The notes under the pieces were generated by a model. That model did not search any database. It saw only the letters and a list, made by a program, of their open reading frames with translations, and was not told where the DNA came from. A stretch of 64,000 bases of DNA from Winogradskyella sp. (GTDB lineage: Bacteria; Bacteroidota; Bacteroidia; Flavobacteriales; Flavobacteriaceae). The translations under genes were made by a program, and so were the position numbers. The number at the start of each line of letters is the position of its first letter. Position 1 is the stretch's first letter. Below are positions 44,724-53,237 of the stretch, piece after piece. The DNA is taken from NCBI RefSeq assembly GCF_003712105.1, contig NZ_RHLG01000005.1, forward strand, positions 62,001-126,000, read 5' to 3'.

Positions 44724-45725
44724 TTATCCGGGTTCTTTTTCTGAACCCACTTCTAATTTAAGAAGGCCTCTAAAAGCATCATTAACGGTATTGCCTTCAT
44801 AGAGCACTTTATAAACTTCTTCCGAGATTGGCATATCTACATTGTAGTCCTTAGCCAATTCCATAACTACTTTTGCAGATTTTACACCTTCAGCAACTTC
44901 ATTCATATCTGCAATAATATCATCTAATTTTCGACCTTGTCCTAACTGAAAGCCAACACGGTAATTTCTACTTTTGGAGCTCGAACAAGTTGCGACTAAG
45001 TCTCCCATTCCTGCTAGCCCCGAGAATGTGCGACGTTTGCCTCCCATTTCTACCCCAAGTCGTGTTAATTCAGATAAGCCTCTAGTAATTACAGCCGCTC
45101 TTGTATTGTCTCCTGCACCAGCGCCATCTCCCATTCCTGAAGCAATTGCCATAATATTTTTTAATGCTCCACCTAATTCACAACCAATAACATCACTATT
45201 GGTATACACTCTAAATAATCCTGAGCTAAAAACTGTTTGTAAACGTTTAGATAAGGTGTCATCTACCATTGCAATTACTGTTGCAGCTGCTTTCCCAAAA
45301 TGGATTTCCTTTGCCAAGTTTGGTCCAGTAAGTACGCCTGCAGGATGGCCTGGCATTTCTTCTTCTATAATTTGAGTCATACGTTTTTTTGACCCAATTT
45401 CGAGTCCTTTCGCCAAACTTACAATTGGCACCCAAGGTCTGATATAAGGTTTTGCATCGTTTAAAACAGCTCTAAAGCTCTGAGCAGGAACTCCCATAAC
45501 AATAACATCTGCATTTTCTACGGTGTCTTTAATAGAGGTTGAAGCCCTTAATGACTTTGTTAGTTTTGCATTTGGCAGGTATTTTTCGTTGGTATGGTGT
45601 GTGTTAATCTCATCAACAGTTTTTGGGTTTCGTGCCCACATAATTGTTTCTGTATTCTTCGCAGTTAGTGAAGCTACTGTTGTGCCCCAAGAACCGCCAC
45701 CTAATAATCCAACTTTAAGTTTCAT
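44724..45725 (-). CDS. gpsA: NAD(P)H-dependent glycerol-3-phosphate dehydrogenase GpsA
   Basis: GpsA reduces dihydroxyacetone phosphate to sn-glycerol-3-phosphate, the backbone for phospholipids and triacylglycerol. The 333-residue protein starts at the ATG at 45723-45725, giving MKLKVGLLGGGSWGTTVASL, the Rossmann motif. A 20-codon upstream extension is not credible. SLAKGLEIGSKKRM, LTGPNLAKEIHFGKA, GGALKNIMAIASG and TFSGLAGMGDLVATCSS are family signatures. Its position directly after the PlsB-like enzyme, which uses its product, fits one pathway. Confidence 0.96.
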   Translation of the reverse strand: MKLKVGLLGGGSWGTTVASLTAKNTETIMWARNPKTVDEINTHHTNEKYLPNAKLTKSLRASTSIKDTVENADVIVMGVPAQSFRAVLNDAKPYIRPWVPIVSLAKGLEIGSKKRMTQIIEEEMPGHPAGVLTGPNLAKEIHFGKAAATVIAMVDDTLSKRLQTVFSSGLFRVYTNSDVIGCELGGALKNIMAIASGMGDGAGAGDNTRAAVITRGLSELTRLGVEMGGKRRTFSGLAGMGDLVATCSSSKSRNYRVGFQLGQGRKLDDIIADMNEVAEGVKSAKVVMELAKDYNVDMPISEEVYKVLYEGNTVNDAFRGLLKLEVGSEKEPG

Positions 45726-45763
45726 ACATTCTAATTTTTTAATTATCTCTTGATAAATTAAAT

Positions 45764-45798
45764 AAAAAATTGAGAACGTATGCAAACGCTACGCTCTC
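45764..45798 (-). terminator. Hairpin terminator after the PlsB-HAD-PlsC gene
   Basis: On the minus strand a 9-base stem with one G-T pair (GAGAGCGTA with TACGTTCTC) and a 9-base loop is followed by AATTTTTT. It lies 72 bases past the acyltransferase stop and 38 bases before gpsA, so gpsA may have its own promoter. Confidence 0.72.
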
Positions 45799-45870
45799 AC
45801 ATTAAAAATTTAAGTCATTTCATTAAAAAAATGTCTAAAATTTGTTAATGTTTGTTTCATATTTTATGTT

Positions 45871-48800
45871 TTATTCTGAGTCTAATTCTTTTTGGAACAT
45901 ATCTCTAACATTTTCAATATAAGAATCGATATGTTTTGCTTTCCATTCTGAAGTATCAACTGGATCTAAAACTGAAACTTCAATATGTGTAGGTTTAAAT
46001 ACAGAACTTCCTTTTGGCATTGCCATATAGGCGTTCTTTATCACAATTGGGACAATTGGCACACCAGCTTTCATGGCTAAATGAAATGCTCCTTTTTTAA
46101 ATTTTCCGAGTGTTTTACTTCCGCTTCGTGTACCTTCTGGAGCAATTGCAACAGATGTTCCGCCTTTTAAGACTTCTGCCGCTTTGGCTAGCGATTTGAT
46201 GGCTTTCTCTTTATTAGATCGATCTATGAAAATAGCACCTAATGCTTTAAACACTGGTCCGATTGGGCTGTATTCTAACTCTTTCTTTGCAACTCCAGTA
46301 ATATCATGACGCAATAATTTTAAAATTATAAAAAAGTCCGCAGAACTCTGATGATTGAAACAGAATACTGCTGGTCTATGATTTTCTAGATTATGCTTTC
46401 CTTTTATTGAAATATCAAGCCCAGCCAATCTAGTTCCTAAATCACCGATACTAGCAAAAGTAGTGTTAGCAGCTTCTTGCTTGGACATAGTCATTACACC
46501 TTTAGCTACTCCTTTTAGGAATGATGGATATATACTTGCTGCCGCTAAACCTGTTCTAAAGCCATTAACTACAGGACGTTCTTTAGCGTCTTTAAAACGT
46601 AAAATCGGCCAGCCACTTTCGAAGGCTACTTGCGATAAACGATCATCTGGATTTGTAGCATAAGGATTACCTACAATATCGAGTAATGGATAGTCATCAA
46701 AACTATCTGTGTAGAAGTAGCTTTTTGCTAAGTCTATATTATTTTCTTTTGCAAATTTGCGTCCTGCATTAGCTTTTCCTTCGCCCCAACACATCTCAGT
46801 AATCTTGCCCGTAAACTTGCCTTTTATCACTTCCATTTCTGTACAATAAATATCTTCGACACCCAACTCTTTAGCTATAGGTTTTATTTGATAAATGGTT
46901 GCAGCAGAAATAATAACCACTCTATGTCCTTTTTCAATATGAGATTTAATTAATTCTCGAGATTCTGGATATATAGTATGCGCTAGATGTTTTTTATAAA
47001 CGGCTTTCCCAAGTTCCGTAAACTCTTTTTCTTTAATGCCTTTTACACCAATGGCAGATAACCGTGTAAGTATTTCGAAATCTCGATTTCCTATTGCATA
47101 AAGTAATATTGTGGCAAATTGCGATAATAATTCTGTAGCCGTTGTTTTACCACTTAGTACCCGAGATTGAACAAATTTTTTGGCAGAGAAGTCGTCGATT
47201 AATGTACGATCTAAATCGAAAAACGCTGCAATATGCGAACCGTCTTCTTCGTTATTATGAACTGTTGAGAAGCGTTCTATATCTGTACCTGGTACAACGT
47301 CTTTTTTCTTGGCCTTTTTGTGCTTCTCTAGACCTTTAGTATTGGCTTTTATTTCTAACTGTTGTAATACATATAATCGGTCAGTTAAGTCATCTAAAAG
47401 GTGTATCCAATTTTCTAAACGTCGATTATCGATCTTTTTATTGATTGGTATAAATCTGTTGTTTTTTGCCAAACGCAAAGCACTCATCAAAAAGGGTTTA
47501 GATACACTATCTAATCGTGTAATTCTAGATTGCCAGTGTAATTCTTTCCCTTTAAACAAGCAAAGTTCTATAAATTCTTTATCGTTAAACTCGTCTTCCA
47601 AGTCCCAACTTCTTAATGTATGACAAACTACTTTGTTAGCTTCTAAATGAATTAAAAGCATGCCTTTAGAAACAAATAACTCTTGCTTTTTCAATAAGGC
47701 ATCAATATCACCTTCAGGGTCAGAAATAATAGCTCTCCAATTTGGGTCGAATAATTCTAATTCCGCTTCAATCTCAGCACTGAATTGTGGTTTATTAGAG
47801 TAGAAAAATTCAAACTTAAATATATTACGCATATGCATAATTTCTTCCCAGAAATGAATAATTCTGTCCGAAGATTTGTCCTTCATAATTTTTACCAAAG
47901 CCATTTCTATAAATGCGCGATGGTATAAATGTCCTGAAGACATATTTGCATAATACGTTGCAGATAAATATTCGTTAGCTGCAAGGCTGTACTGTGTTTT
48001 TCTTCCTGCTTTACTTTTGGTAATAATGTGCGAGCTCAATAATAAATTCAGAGCTTTCTGAACTGTAATAGATACATCATTTCCGCGATCTAATAATACA
48101 TCGTCTTTGCGTTGTTCGATATAGTTCATTAGCTTAATGATATTGAACTCTATCTCGCGCTTGGTCATTGCGAAATTGTTAAGTAACACATTACATACCA
48201 GAGATACTGTGGTTACAGGTGTGATGCGATTAGCTTTATGAATCAGCTCAAAAGCAAATCGTGGTAGTGTATTTTTATCGGCGTAACTGTCTTCTTCAAT
48301 ATCAGGTATAATAGCATTTTTATGAGCGCTGGCATCAACTGGTTCGCCGAATCTTATGGCAGCTCTTCCGTAATCATGCCCTAATTTTTGCATATAGCCG
48401 AAAAAAGCTTTTAAGGTTTCACCTTTTTTCTCAGTACTTCTACGACCTTCTTCTGTCATTTCTTTAACATCAGGAATAAGGTCATATACAATAGAAACCG
48501 GCACATACTTAATATCTCGAGTGCTATCGCGCTCGCCTTCCATGATATACTTTAGAATACCCATTTGTGGGTAGACAATTTTACCTGTTCGTGATCGTGT
48601 TCCTTCTATATTCCATGTTAAATGATCGCCTTGTTCAATAAGGTGCGATATGTAACTACGTAGGCATAATTTGTAAACCGCATCATCTTTAAAGCTACGT
48701 CTTAGAAAAATAAGTCCTGAATTTTTTCCTAGTTGCTTTATGCCCGGCATGGCCAAATTAATTCCGCCAAAAAAGAATGGGATTGGCATACCATATTGTA

Positions 48801-49116
48801 CTAATGTGTTTATTAGCACAACCGTATCAAGATACGTTTTATGGGTTAAAATAAATGCAACTGAATTATGACGCATTAACTTAGTCAACCACTTTATTTG
48901 CTCAACATCTACATCTATGTTATCCTCATAAGCCTTAGACATCATATAGTCAAAACCTCTTAAAGTTAACATATTAGCAACAGGACTCTGCTCTGTATGC
49001 AGTTCTTGCAAACAGGTTTCAGCTTCTTTTACAACCGCTTCGAAATCCTGTTTTTTGGATTTGGCGATTGCTTTAAGTTGCTCTTGAAATTTTGGTTGAC
49101 TAATTATTTCTTGCAT
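45871..49116 (-). CDS. Three-domain acyltransferase: PlsB-like, HAD phosphatase and PlsC-like
   Basis: This is a 1081-residue fusion. Residues 1-600 resemble PlsB glycerol-3-phosphate acyltransferase, with H92-x4-D97 (HKTYLD), the FFGGINL block near 114, IEGTRSRTG near 170 and VPVSIVYD near 205. Residues 630-830 are a SerB-like HAD phosphatase (D634-L-D636-RT, then TDSFDDYPLL). Residues 880-1081 are a PlsC 1-acylglycerol-3-phosphate acyltransferase with NH922-x4-D927 and PEGTRS near 993. One chain could therefore acylate glycerol-3-phosphate twice and perhaps also remove the phosphate. The HAD substrate is inferred. HAD-PlsC fusions are known in mycobacteria. The gene is 8 bases downstream of the lipase-like gene. 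Confidence 0.9.
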   Translation of the reverse strand: MQEIISQPKFQEQLKAIAKSKKQDFEAVVKEAETCLQELHTEQSPVANMLTLRGFDYMMSKAYEDNIDVDVEQIKWLTKLMRHNSVAFILTHKTYLDTVVLINTLVQYGMPIPFFFGGINLAMPGIKQLGKNSGLIFLRRSFKDDAVYKLCLRSYISHLIEQGDHLTWNIEGTRSRTGKIVYPQMGILKYIMEGERDSTRDIKYVPVSIVYDLIPDVKEMTEEGRRSTEKKGETLKAFFGYMQKLGHDYGRAAIRFGEPVDASAHKNAIIPDIEEDSYADKNTLPRFAFELIHKANRITPVTTVSLVCNVLLNNFAMTKREIEFNIIKLMNYIEQRKDDVLLDRGNDVSITVQKALNLLLSSHIITKSKAGRKTQYSLAANEYLSATYYANMSSGHLYHRAFIEMALVKIMKDKSSDRIIHFWEEIMHMRNIFKFEFFYSNKPQFSAEIEAELELFDPNWRAIISDPEGDIDALLKKQELFVSKGMLLIHLEANKVVCHTLRSWDLEDEFNDKEFIELCLFKGKELHWQSRITRLDSVSKPFLMSALRLAKNNRFIPINKKIDNRRLENWIHLLDDLTDRLYVLQQLEIKANTKGLEKHKKAKKKDVVPGTDIERFSTVHNNEEDGSHIAAFFDLDRTLIDDFSAKKFVQSRVLSGKTTATELLSQFATILLYAIGNRDFEILTRLSAIGVKGIKEKEFTELGKAVYKKHLAHTIYPESRELIKSHIEKGHRVVIISAATIYQIKPIAKELGVEDIYCTEMEVIKGKFTGKITEMCWGEGKANAGRKFAKENNIDLAKSYFYTDSFDDYPLLDIVGNPYATNPDDRLSQVAFESGWPILRFKDAKERPVVNGFRTGLAAASIYPSFLKGVAKGVMTMSKQEAANTTFASIGDLGTRLAGLDISIKGKHNLENHRPAVFCFNHQSSADFFIILKLLRHDITGVAKKELEYSPIGPVFKALGAIFIDRSNKEKAIKSLAKAAEVLKGGTSVAIAPEGTRSGSKTLGKFKKGAFHLAMKAGVPIVPIVIKNAYMAMPKGSSVFKPTHIEVSVLDPVDTSEWKAKHIDSYIENVRDMFQKELDSE

Positions 49117-49124
49117 ACTGATGC

Positions 49125-50288
49125 TTATGTCTTTAGCATTAATCCTTTAATAATATCACTCTTTTTTTGTTGCCAGAACTTCGGGAAAAAGAAACTTTCT
49201 ATTTGCGTAACTAAACCGTTTGGCGCTTCGCCTTGCGTATTTTCAATTAAAGTATTGGCAACAGTTACTAAAACAGAAGCATTTGCACCTAATCCGCAAT
49301 GACTGCCAAAGACCTCAACATTTTTTATATCACTTCTATATGTTTCAGCTTCGAGGCAATTTTTCCATGGCACCAAGCCATCTGTTCTTGTGTAAATACA
49401 AGTTATTGGAACATTTGGTATTTCTTCTAGTTCTTCTAAAATCTGATTATTTCGCTCTTTTAGACTTTTTCCTCTAAAGAATTCTAAGGTCTTTACCAAA
49501 GGCGTTTTCATATTCTTCACACCCCAAACTGGAGACCCAATTGTAATTAATTGCTCTACTTTATCTGGGTATCTATTGGCGATAATTTTGGCAAAAATAC
49601 CGCCACCACTCCAACCAACAAGGCTTACTTTTTCTTGATGTTTCTCATAGATTTCATCTAATTTTTCGACAAGTTTAGGAATGTATTTAGAGTTGATTGT
49701 ATTAACACCCAATTCCCACTTATAGGTTTTAAACCCAACAGATTTTAAGTATTTGCGAACAAATCTGGTTGAATAATCATTACCAAGATAAGGTGGCATC
49801 AACAATACGGGTTTGTTTTTTCCTTTTTTCTGCTTAGGAATAATATGATAGATGCCAAACATTGTTGACCACTCAATAACCGAACGTGTCTCTAAGAGCA
49901 CATTGTACATTGGTGGCGCATCTATATTTTTGTTTATGGTTTGTATTTCCTTTTTAAAATGTTTTAAAAACGCAGACGTAGACTTATCACTAGGAACACC
50001 TTTTACTCTAACTCTATTGATTTTTTTAAGCATTAAAACCAAGGTTACATAATCCCTATCAGGACCAAAATCTCGGCAAATTCTTAAACATTCTTCAGAT
50101 AATTGATTTAAAGTCTTCTTGTCGAATTCATCATTTTTTATAGACTTGATAATAACCTTTTCAAAAGGATGATTTTCAAACAAACCTAGTATCAGTGCTT
50201 TTGCTTCTTCTAATGTTTTTCCTTTAAGAATAGCTAGTTTAATAGCTAACCTTGTAAATGCTCTATATAAACTTTTACTCTTTTCCAC
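49125..50288 (-). CDS. Alpha/beta hydrolase, lipase/esterase-like, with unique N-terminal region
   Basis: This is a 387-residue cytoplasmic hydrolase. The C-terminal 240 residues have LMPPYLGND (oxyanion region near 164), the nucleophile elbow GWSGGG (serine about 227), an aspartate in YTRTDGLVPW and a histidine in GSHCGLGANASVL. The last pattern is one I associate with hydrolases beside wax ester synthases. The first 140 residues are helical and unrecognised. It lies between the monoacylglycerol lipase (1-base gap) and the PlsB-like gene. A role in acylglycerol or wax ester hydrolysis is inferred from the neighbours. A PHA depolymerase-like role is less likely. Confidence 0.84.
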   Translation of the reverse strand: MEKSKSLYRAFTRLAIKLAILKGKTLEEAKALILGLFENHPFEKVIIKSIKNDEFDKKTLNQLSEECLRICRDFGPDRDYVTLVLMLKKINRVRVKGVPSDKSTSAFLKHFKKEIQTINKNIDAPPMYNVLLETRSVIEWSTMFGIYHIIPKQKKGKNKPVLLMPPYLGNDYSTRFVRKYLKSVGFKTYKWELGVNTINSKYIPKLVEKLDEIYEKHQEKVSLVGWSGGGIFAKIIANRYPDKVEQLITIGSPVWGVKNMKTPLVKTLEFFRGKSLKERNNQILEELEEIPNVPITCIYTRTDGLVPWKNCLEAETYRSDIKNVEVFGSHCGLGANASVLVTVANTLIENTQGEAPNGLVTQIESFFFPKFWQQKKSDIIKGLMLKT

Positions 50289-50289
50289 G

Positions 50290-51225
50290 TTAATTTATAG
50301 CTTCAACTTTGGCATTTAACCAATTAATAAAATCTTTCTCAACTTCTATTTTATTTACCTCATTAAGCATTTCATGACGTCCTTTATACATCTTCAAGGT
50401 AAGGTCTTTAATTCCTGCTCTCTTATATTGTTTAGCAACTTTTCTAACCCCTTTTCCCATTTCACCAACAGGGTCACTTTCGCCGGCAAACATGTAAATA
50501 GGAATACCTTTAGGTGTAGTTTTAAAAGCTTCTCTTTCGTTTACTTTTTTATTACCACTTATGATATCAATAAACACTTTGGTCGAAAAATCTTCAATAC
50601 GCAGTGGGTCTTTATCAAATAAATCAACTTCATTTTCATCAGAGCTTATCCAATCAACCTTAGTTCTATTAGGTTTAAACTTCTTGCTAAATTCATTAAA
50701 AAACATGGCTTTAAGCACATCGTTACTAGGCTTACCACCTTTAAAGAATTTGACCACATTTGCACCAATAAGACCTACGGTTCCCATAAATTTTATAAAA
50801 CTCGCCGTACCTGATAGCACTAATAACTTTACATCATCACCATACTTAGTAACATAATCTCTCGAAAAAAACGAACCCATACTATGACCAAATAGAATGA
50901 GCTTTTCATTAGGATGTTCTTTTTTGATTAAATCCGCAAATTCCTTCATGTCTTCAACGGCATCATCAAAATAATTAGCACCATCGTAAACACCCAACTC
51001 CTCTACTGAAGTTACCGATTTACCATGAATACGATGATCATTGGCATAAACCTCATATCCCTGCTTTTGAAGAATTTCAGCAATATTCTTGTAACGACCA
51101 GCATGCTCGCCCATACCATGTGAAATTTGCACAATGCCTTTGGGCTGTTTATTTGGCGATTTCCAATGGTAGTAGAAAATCTCTAGATTATCTCTAGTGG
51201 TATAAGTCTTAGTATCGTAATTCAT
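50290..51225 (-). CDS. Monoacylglycerol lipase-family hydrolase
   Basis: This is a 311-residue soluble lysophospholipase/MAG-lipase-type hydrolase (serine aminopeptidase S33 group). Family marks are VQISHGMGEHAGRY for the oxyanion loop, ANDHRIHGKS, the elbow GHSMGS with serine about 115, an aspartate in ESDPVGEM (about 247) and a histidine in GRHEMLNE (about 284). It would release glycerol and fatty acid at the last step of lipid mobilisation. Its ATG overlaps the stop of the wax ester/TAG synthase by one base (TAATG), so the two are co-translated. Confidence 0.9.
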   Translation of the reverse strand: MNYDTKTYTTRDNLEIFYYHWKSPNKQPKGIVQISHGMGEHAGRYKNIAEILQKQGYEVYANDHRIHGKSVTSVEELGVYDGANYFDDAVEDMKEFADLIKKEHPNEKLILFGHSMGSFFSRDYVTKYGDDVKLLVLSGTASFIKFMGTVGLIGANVVKFFKGGKPSNDVLKAMFFNEFSKKFKPNRTKVDWISSDENEVDLFDKDPLRIEDFSTKVFIDIISGNKKVNEREAFKTTPKGIPIYMFAGESDPVGEMGKGVRKVAKQYKRAGIKDLTLKMYKGRHEMLNEVNKIEVEKDFINWLNAKVEAIN

Positions 51226-53063
51226 TATTGATTTAAAAATTGTAGGATAAGATGCTCGAGCTTATGTATTCCAGTTTTTGTGCCAGAAAATTTAATTCTA
51301 CCCTGAATCTTAAGCTCTTTAAAAAGTAATTTTCCTTTGTAAAGCGCAAATAAATTGTCATCATCTATAGAAACTGCAGCTGATGGTTTTGCAGATTTTT
51401 GTTTTCTTAATTCTGGTTTTGCTTTAGTTGTGTCCAATTTCCAAAAAGCTTCTTGATTATTAGAAGTAACATTAAACTCGAATACATCTTTGGCAGAATT
51501 AAAAGCATCTGAATTAGATTTTATAAACTTTCTGAGTGCATCAAAAAATACTGAACTTTTTAAAGTTGCATTGGTAGCCTCTGTAGTTTTGCTCTTTGGT
51601 TTGTTTTTAATTAATTCTTCAAGCTCATTTGCTGATTCACGGATATATCGGGAAAAAACATCGGCATCAGGCATTGTTTTAGCATCAGAGGTAGTTGTAA
51701 TTGTGACTTGACCATTATAACTAAATGCAGCAATAATTAAACCGAAGCCATCTAAAACTGGTGTGAGACCAAATACCGTAACTACTTTATGTGTTTTAAG
51801 ATATAGTTCTCCAGATGGACCAGGAACATTGGTAATAGTGACATTAAATGGCGGTCGATGTAAATCTTTAATATTGTATTTATTATATGCTTTAGCAGCT
51901 AAATTTGCTAAACCAAACGGCACTGAATCTGCCATCTTAGATAAGGTTTTAGCACCAATGGTTTTATGTCTCGTTTTTCCTCTATCCGTTTGATCGTTAA
52001 TAAATTCGAGACGCTTTAATGGGTCTTCAATATGAGTTCCTATTTGAATAAGCATATTAGAAATCTGATTATTCATTTCTTGCTTTTCACTTTTATCTCT
52101 TATAGAAATAGGAACATTTGCTACTAAAGATTGCGCTGGTAATTTATTTCTACCTACCAAATAACGTCGAATTGCGCCTGCACAAATGGCAATAATTAAA
52201 TCGTTTATTGTTACACCTGTTGCTTTGCGTAATGCATAAATTCTTTTAAAATCTAAAATTGCGGTTCCCCAAGTGCGCTTAGCTGAAACATTATTATTAA
52301 AAATGGTTTTTGGCACAAAACGTTTACCACTTTTTACTCTTTTTTTCTTTATGAATTTATTAGTAGCCCCGCTTTTCATAAAAGCATAAGCTGTTTCGCT
52401 GATATTCTTAGGGATTTTAAGCGGGTCTTTTAAAAACTTCTTAGAACTTTTTAATAACAGGCTCAATTCATCTGGAAGTGGTTCCGGATCATATGGTTTG
52501 GGTACCTCATGTACTTTATCTTCTGCTGACTTATTCTTATCGAACAATAAGCCCATAACGCCCACACCAGAGCTACCATCAATCATGACATGATGCGTTT
52601 TGACTACTAGTGCAACAGAACCTTTTGGCAACTGGTCTATTTCATTGACTCCTTCTATAAAATGAATAGACCATAATGGTCGGCGAAGATCTAATGGTCT
52701 GCTAAAGATTGAGGCTGTAACATCGCGAAGTGTTTTCCAATTGGATGGATCCGGAAGTTTAATTCGAGTAATATGCAAGTCGATATCAAAATTGGGATCG
52801 TCCACCCAATAAGGATAATCCAGATTAAGTGGCACATTGAGAAGTCGTTGCCTAAATTTTGGCATTAGATGCATTTTTGAAGCCAAATGTGCTTTAAAAT
52901 CTTCGAATTTAAGCGAGCCTTCAATAATCGTTAAAGAGCCAATATGCATGGGACTCGAAGCAGATTCGGCGTATAAAAATGTAGCATCCTGTCCAGACAC
53001 TTGTTTTAAAGTATCTTCAGTTGCATCATCTAGTAAATTTTTTATTCGATTTTTATCCAGCAT
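51225..53063 (-). CDS. Wax ester synthase/diacylglycerol acyltransferase (WS/DGAT) with C-terminal SCP2-like domain
   Basis: WS/DGAT esterifies acyl-CoA to diacylglycerol or fatty alcohols, making storage triacylglycerol or wax esters at the inner membrane face. The 612-residue protein carries the catalytic HHxxxDG motif at 159-165 (HHVMIDG). It also has the RPLW segment near 131, NVPISIRD and a PFNVTITNVPGPSGELYL block, all family marks. Typical enzymes end near residue 470. Here about 140 residues follow, and the last 110 look like an SCP2 sterol/lipid-carrier fold (EAFWKLDTTKAKPELRKQ, then LFALYKGKLLFKELKIQGRI). I start at the ATG at 53061-53063, since the longer frame begins at TTG. Confidence 0.9.
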   Translation of the reverse strand: MLDKNRIKNLLDDATEDTLKQVSGQDATFLYAESASSPMHIGSLTIIEGSLKFEDFKAHLASKMHLMPKFRQRLLNVPLNLDYPYWVDDPNFDIDLHITRIKLPDPSNWKTLRDVTASIFSRPLDLRRPLWSIHFIEGVNEIDQLPKGSVALVVKTHHVMIDGSSGVGVMGLLFDKNKSAEDKVHEVPKPYDPEPLPDELSLLLKSSKKFLKDPLKIPKNISETAYAFMKSGATNKFIKKKRVKSGKRFVPKTIFNNNVSAKRTWGTAILDFKRIYALRKATGVTINDLIIAICAGAIRRYLVGRNKLPAQSLVANVPISIRDKSEKQEMNNQISNMLIQIGTHIEDPLKRLEFINDQTDRGKTRHKTIGAKTLSKMADSVPFGLANLAAKAYNKYNIKDLHRPPFNVTITNVPGPSGELYLKTHKVVTVFGLTPVLDGFGLIIAAFSYNGQVTITTTSDAKTMPDADVFSRYIRESANELEELIKNKPKSKTTEATNATLKSSVFFDALRKFIKSNSDAFNSAKDVFEFNVTSNNQEAFWKLDTTKAKPELRKQKSAKPSAAVSIDDDNLFALYKGKLLFKELKIQGRIKFSGTKTGIHKLEHLILQFLNQ

Positions 53064-53237
53064 AGTCAAAGGGGTATCCTTTGCAATATAATTGTTTTTA
53101 CAACAATTTTCAGCATTAATTATTACTAAACTCTTAATTAAAACTACCCATATTTAGAATTTGATATTTGCATTACAATTGATTCCATAAAATCTAACCA
53201 CTTTAAGCTTTAAGATATTATTATCTTTGATGAACGC

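Noticed and set aside
44974..45375. 133-codon open frame on the plus strand opposite gpsA
   Set aside because: It lies wholly inside gpsA, which carries all family motifs. The opposite-strand translation has no recognisable fold and is proline/serine-rich, as expected of an antisense shadow.
45726..45785. 20-codon N-terminal extension of gpsA
   Set aside because: The Rossmann motif normally starts within the first ten residues. The extension runs into the terminator hairpin region and has no family match.
49125..50288. PHA synthase or depolymerase identity for the lipase-like gene
   Set aside because: A PHA synthase would have a catalytic cysteine in the elbow (GxCxG), whereas this has serine in GWSGGG. 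No phaA or phaB homologues are present.
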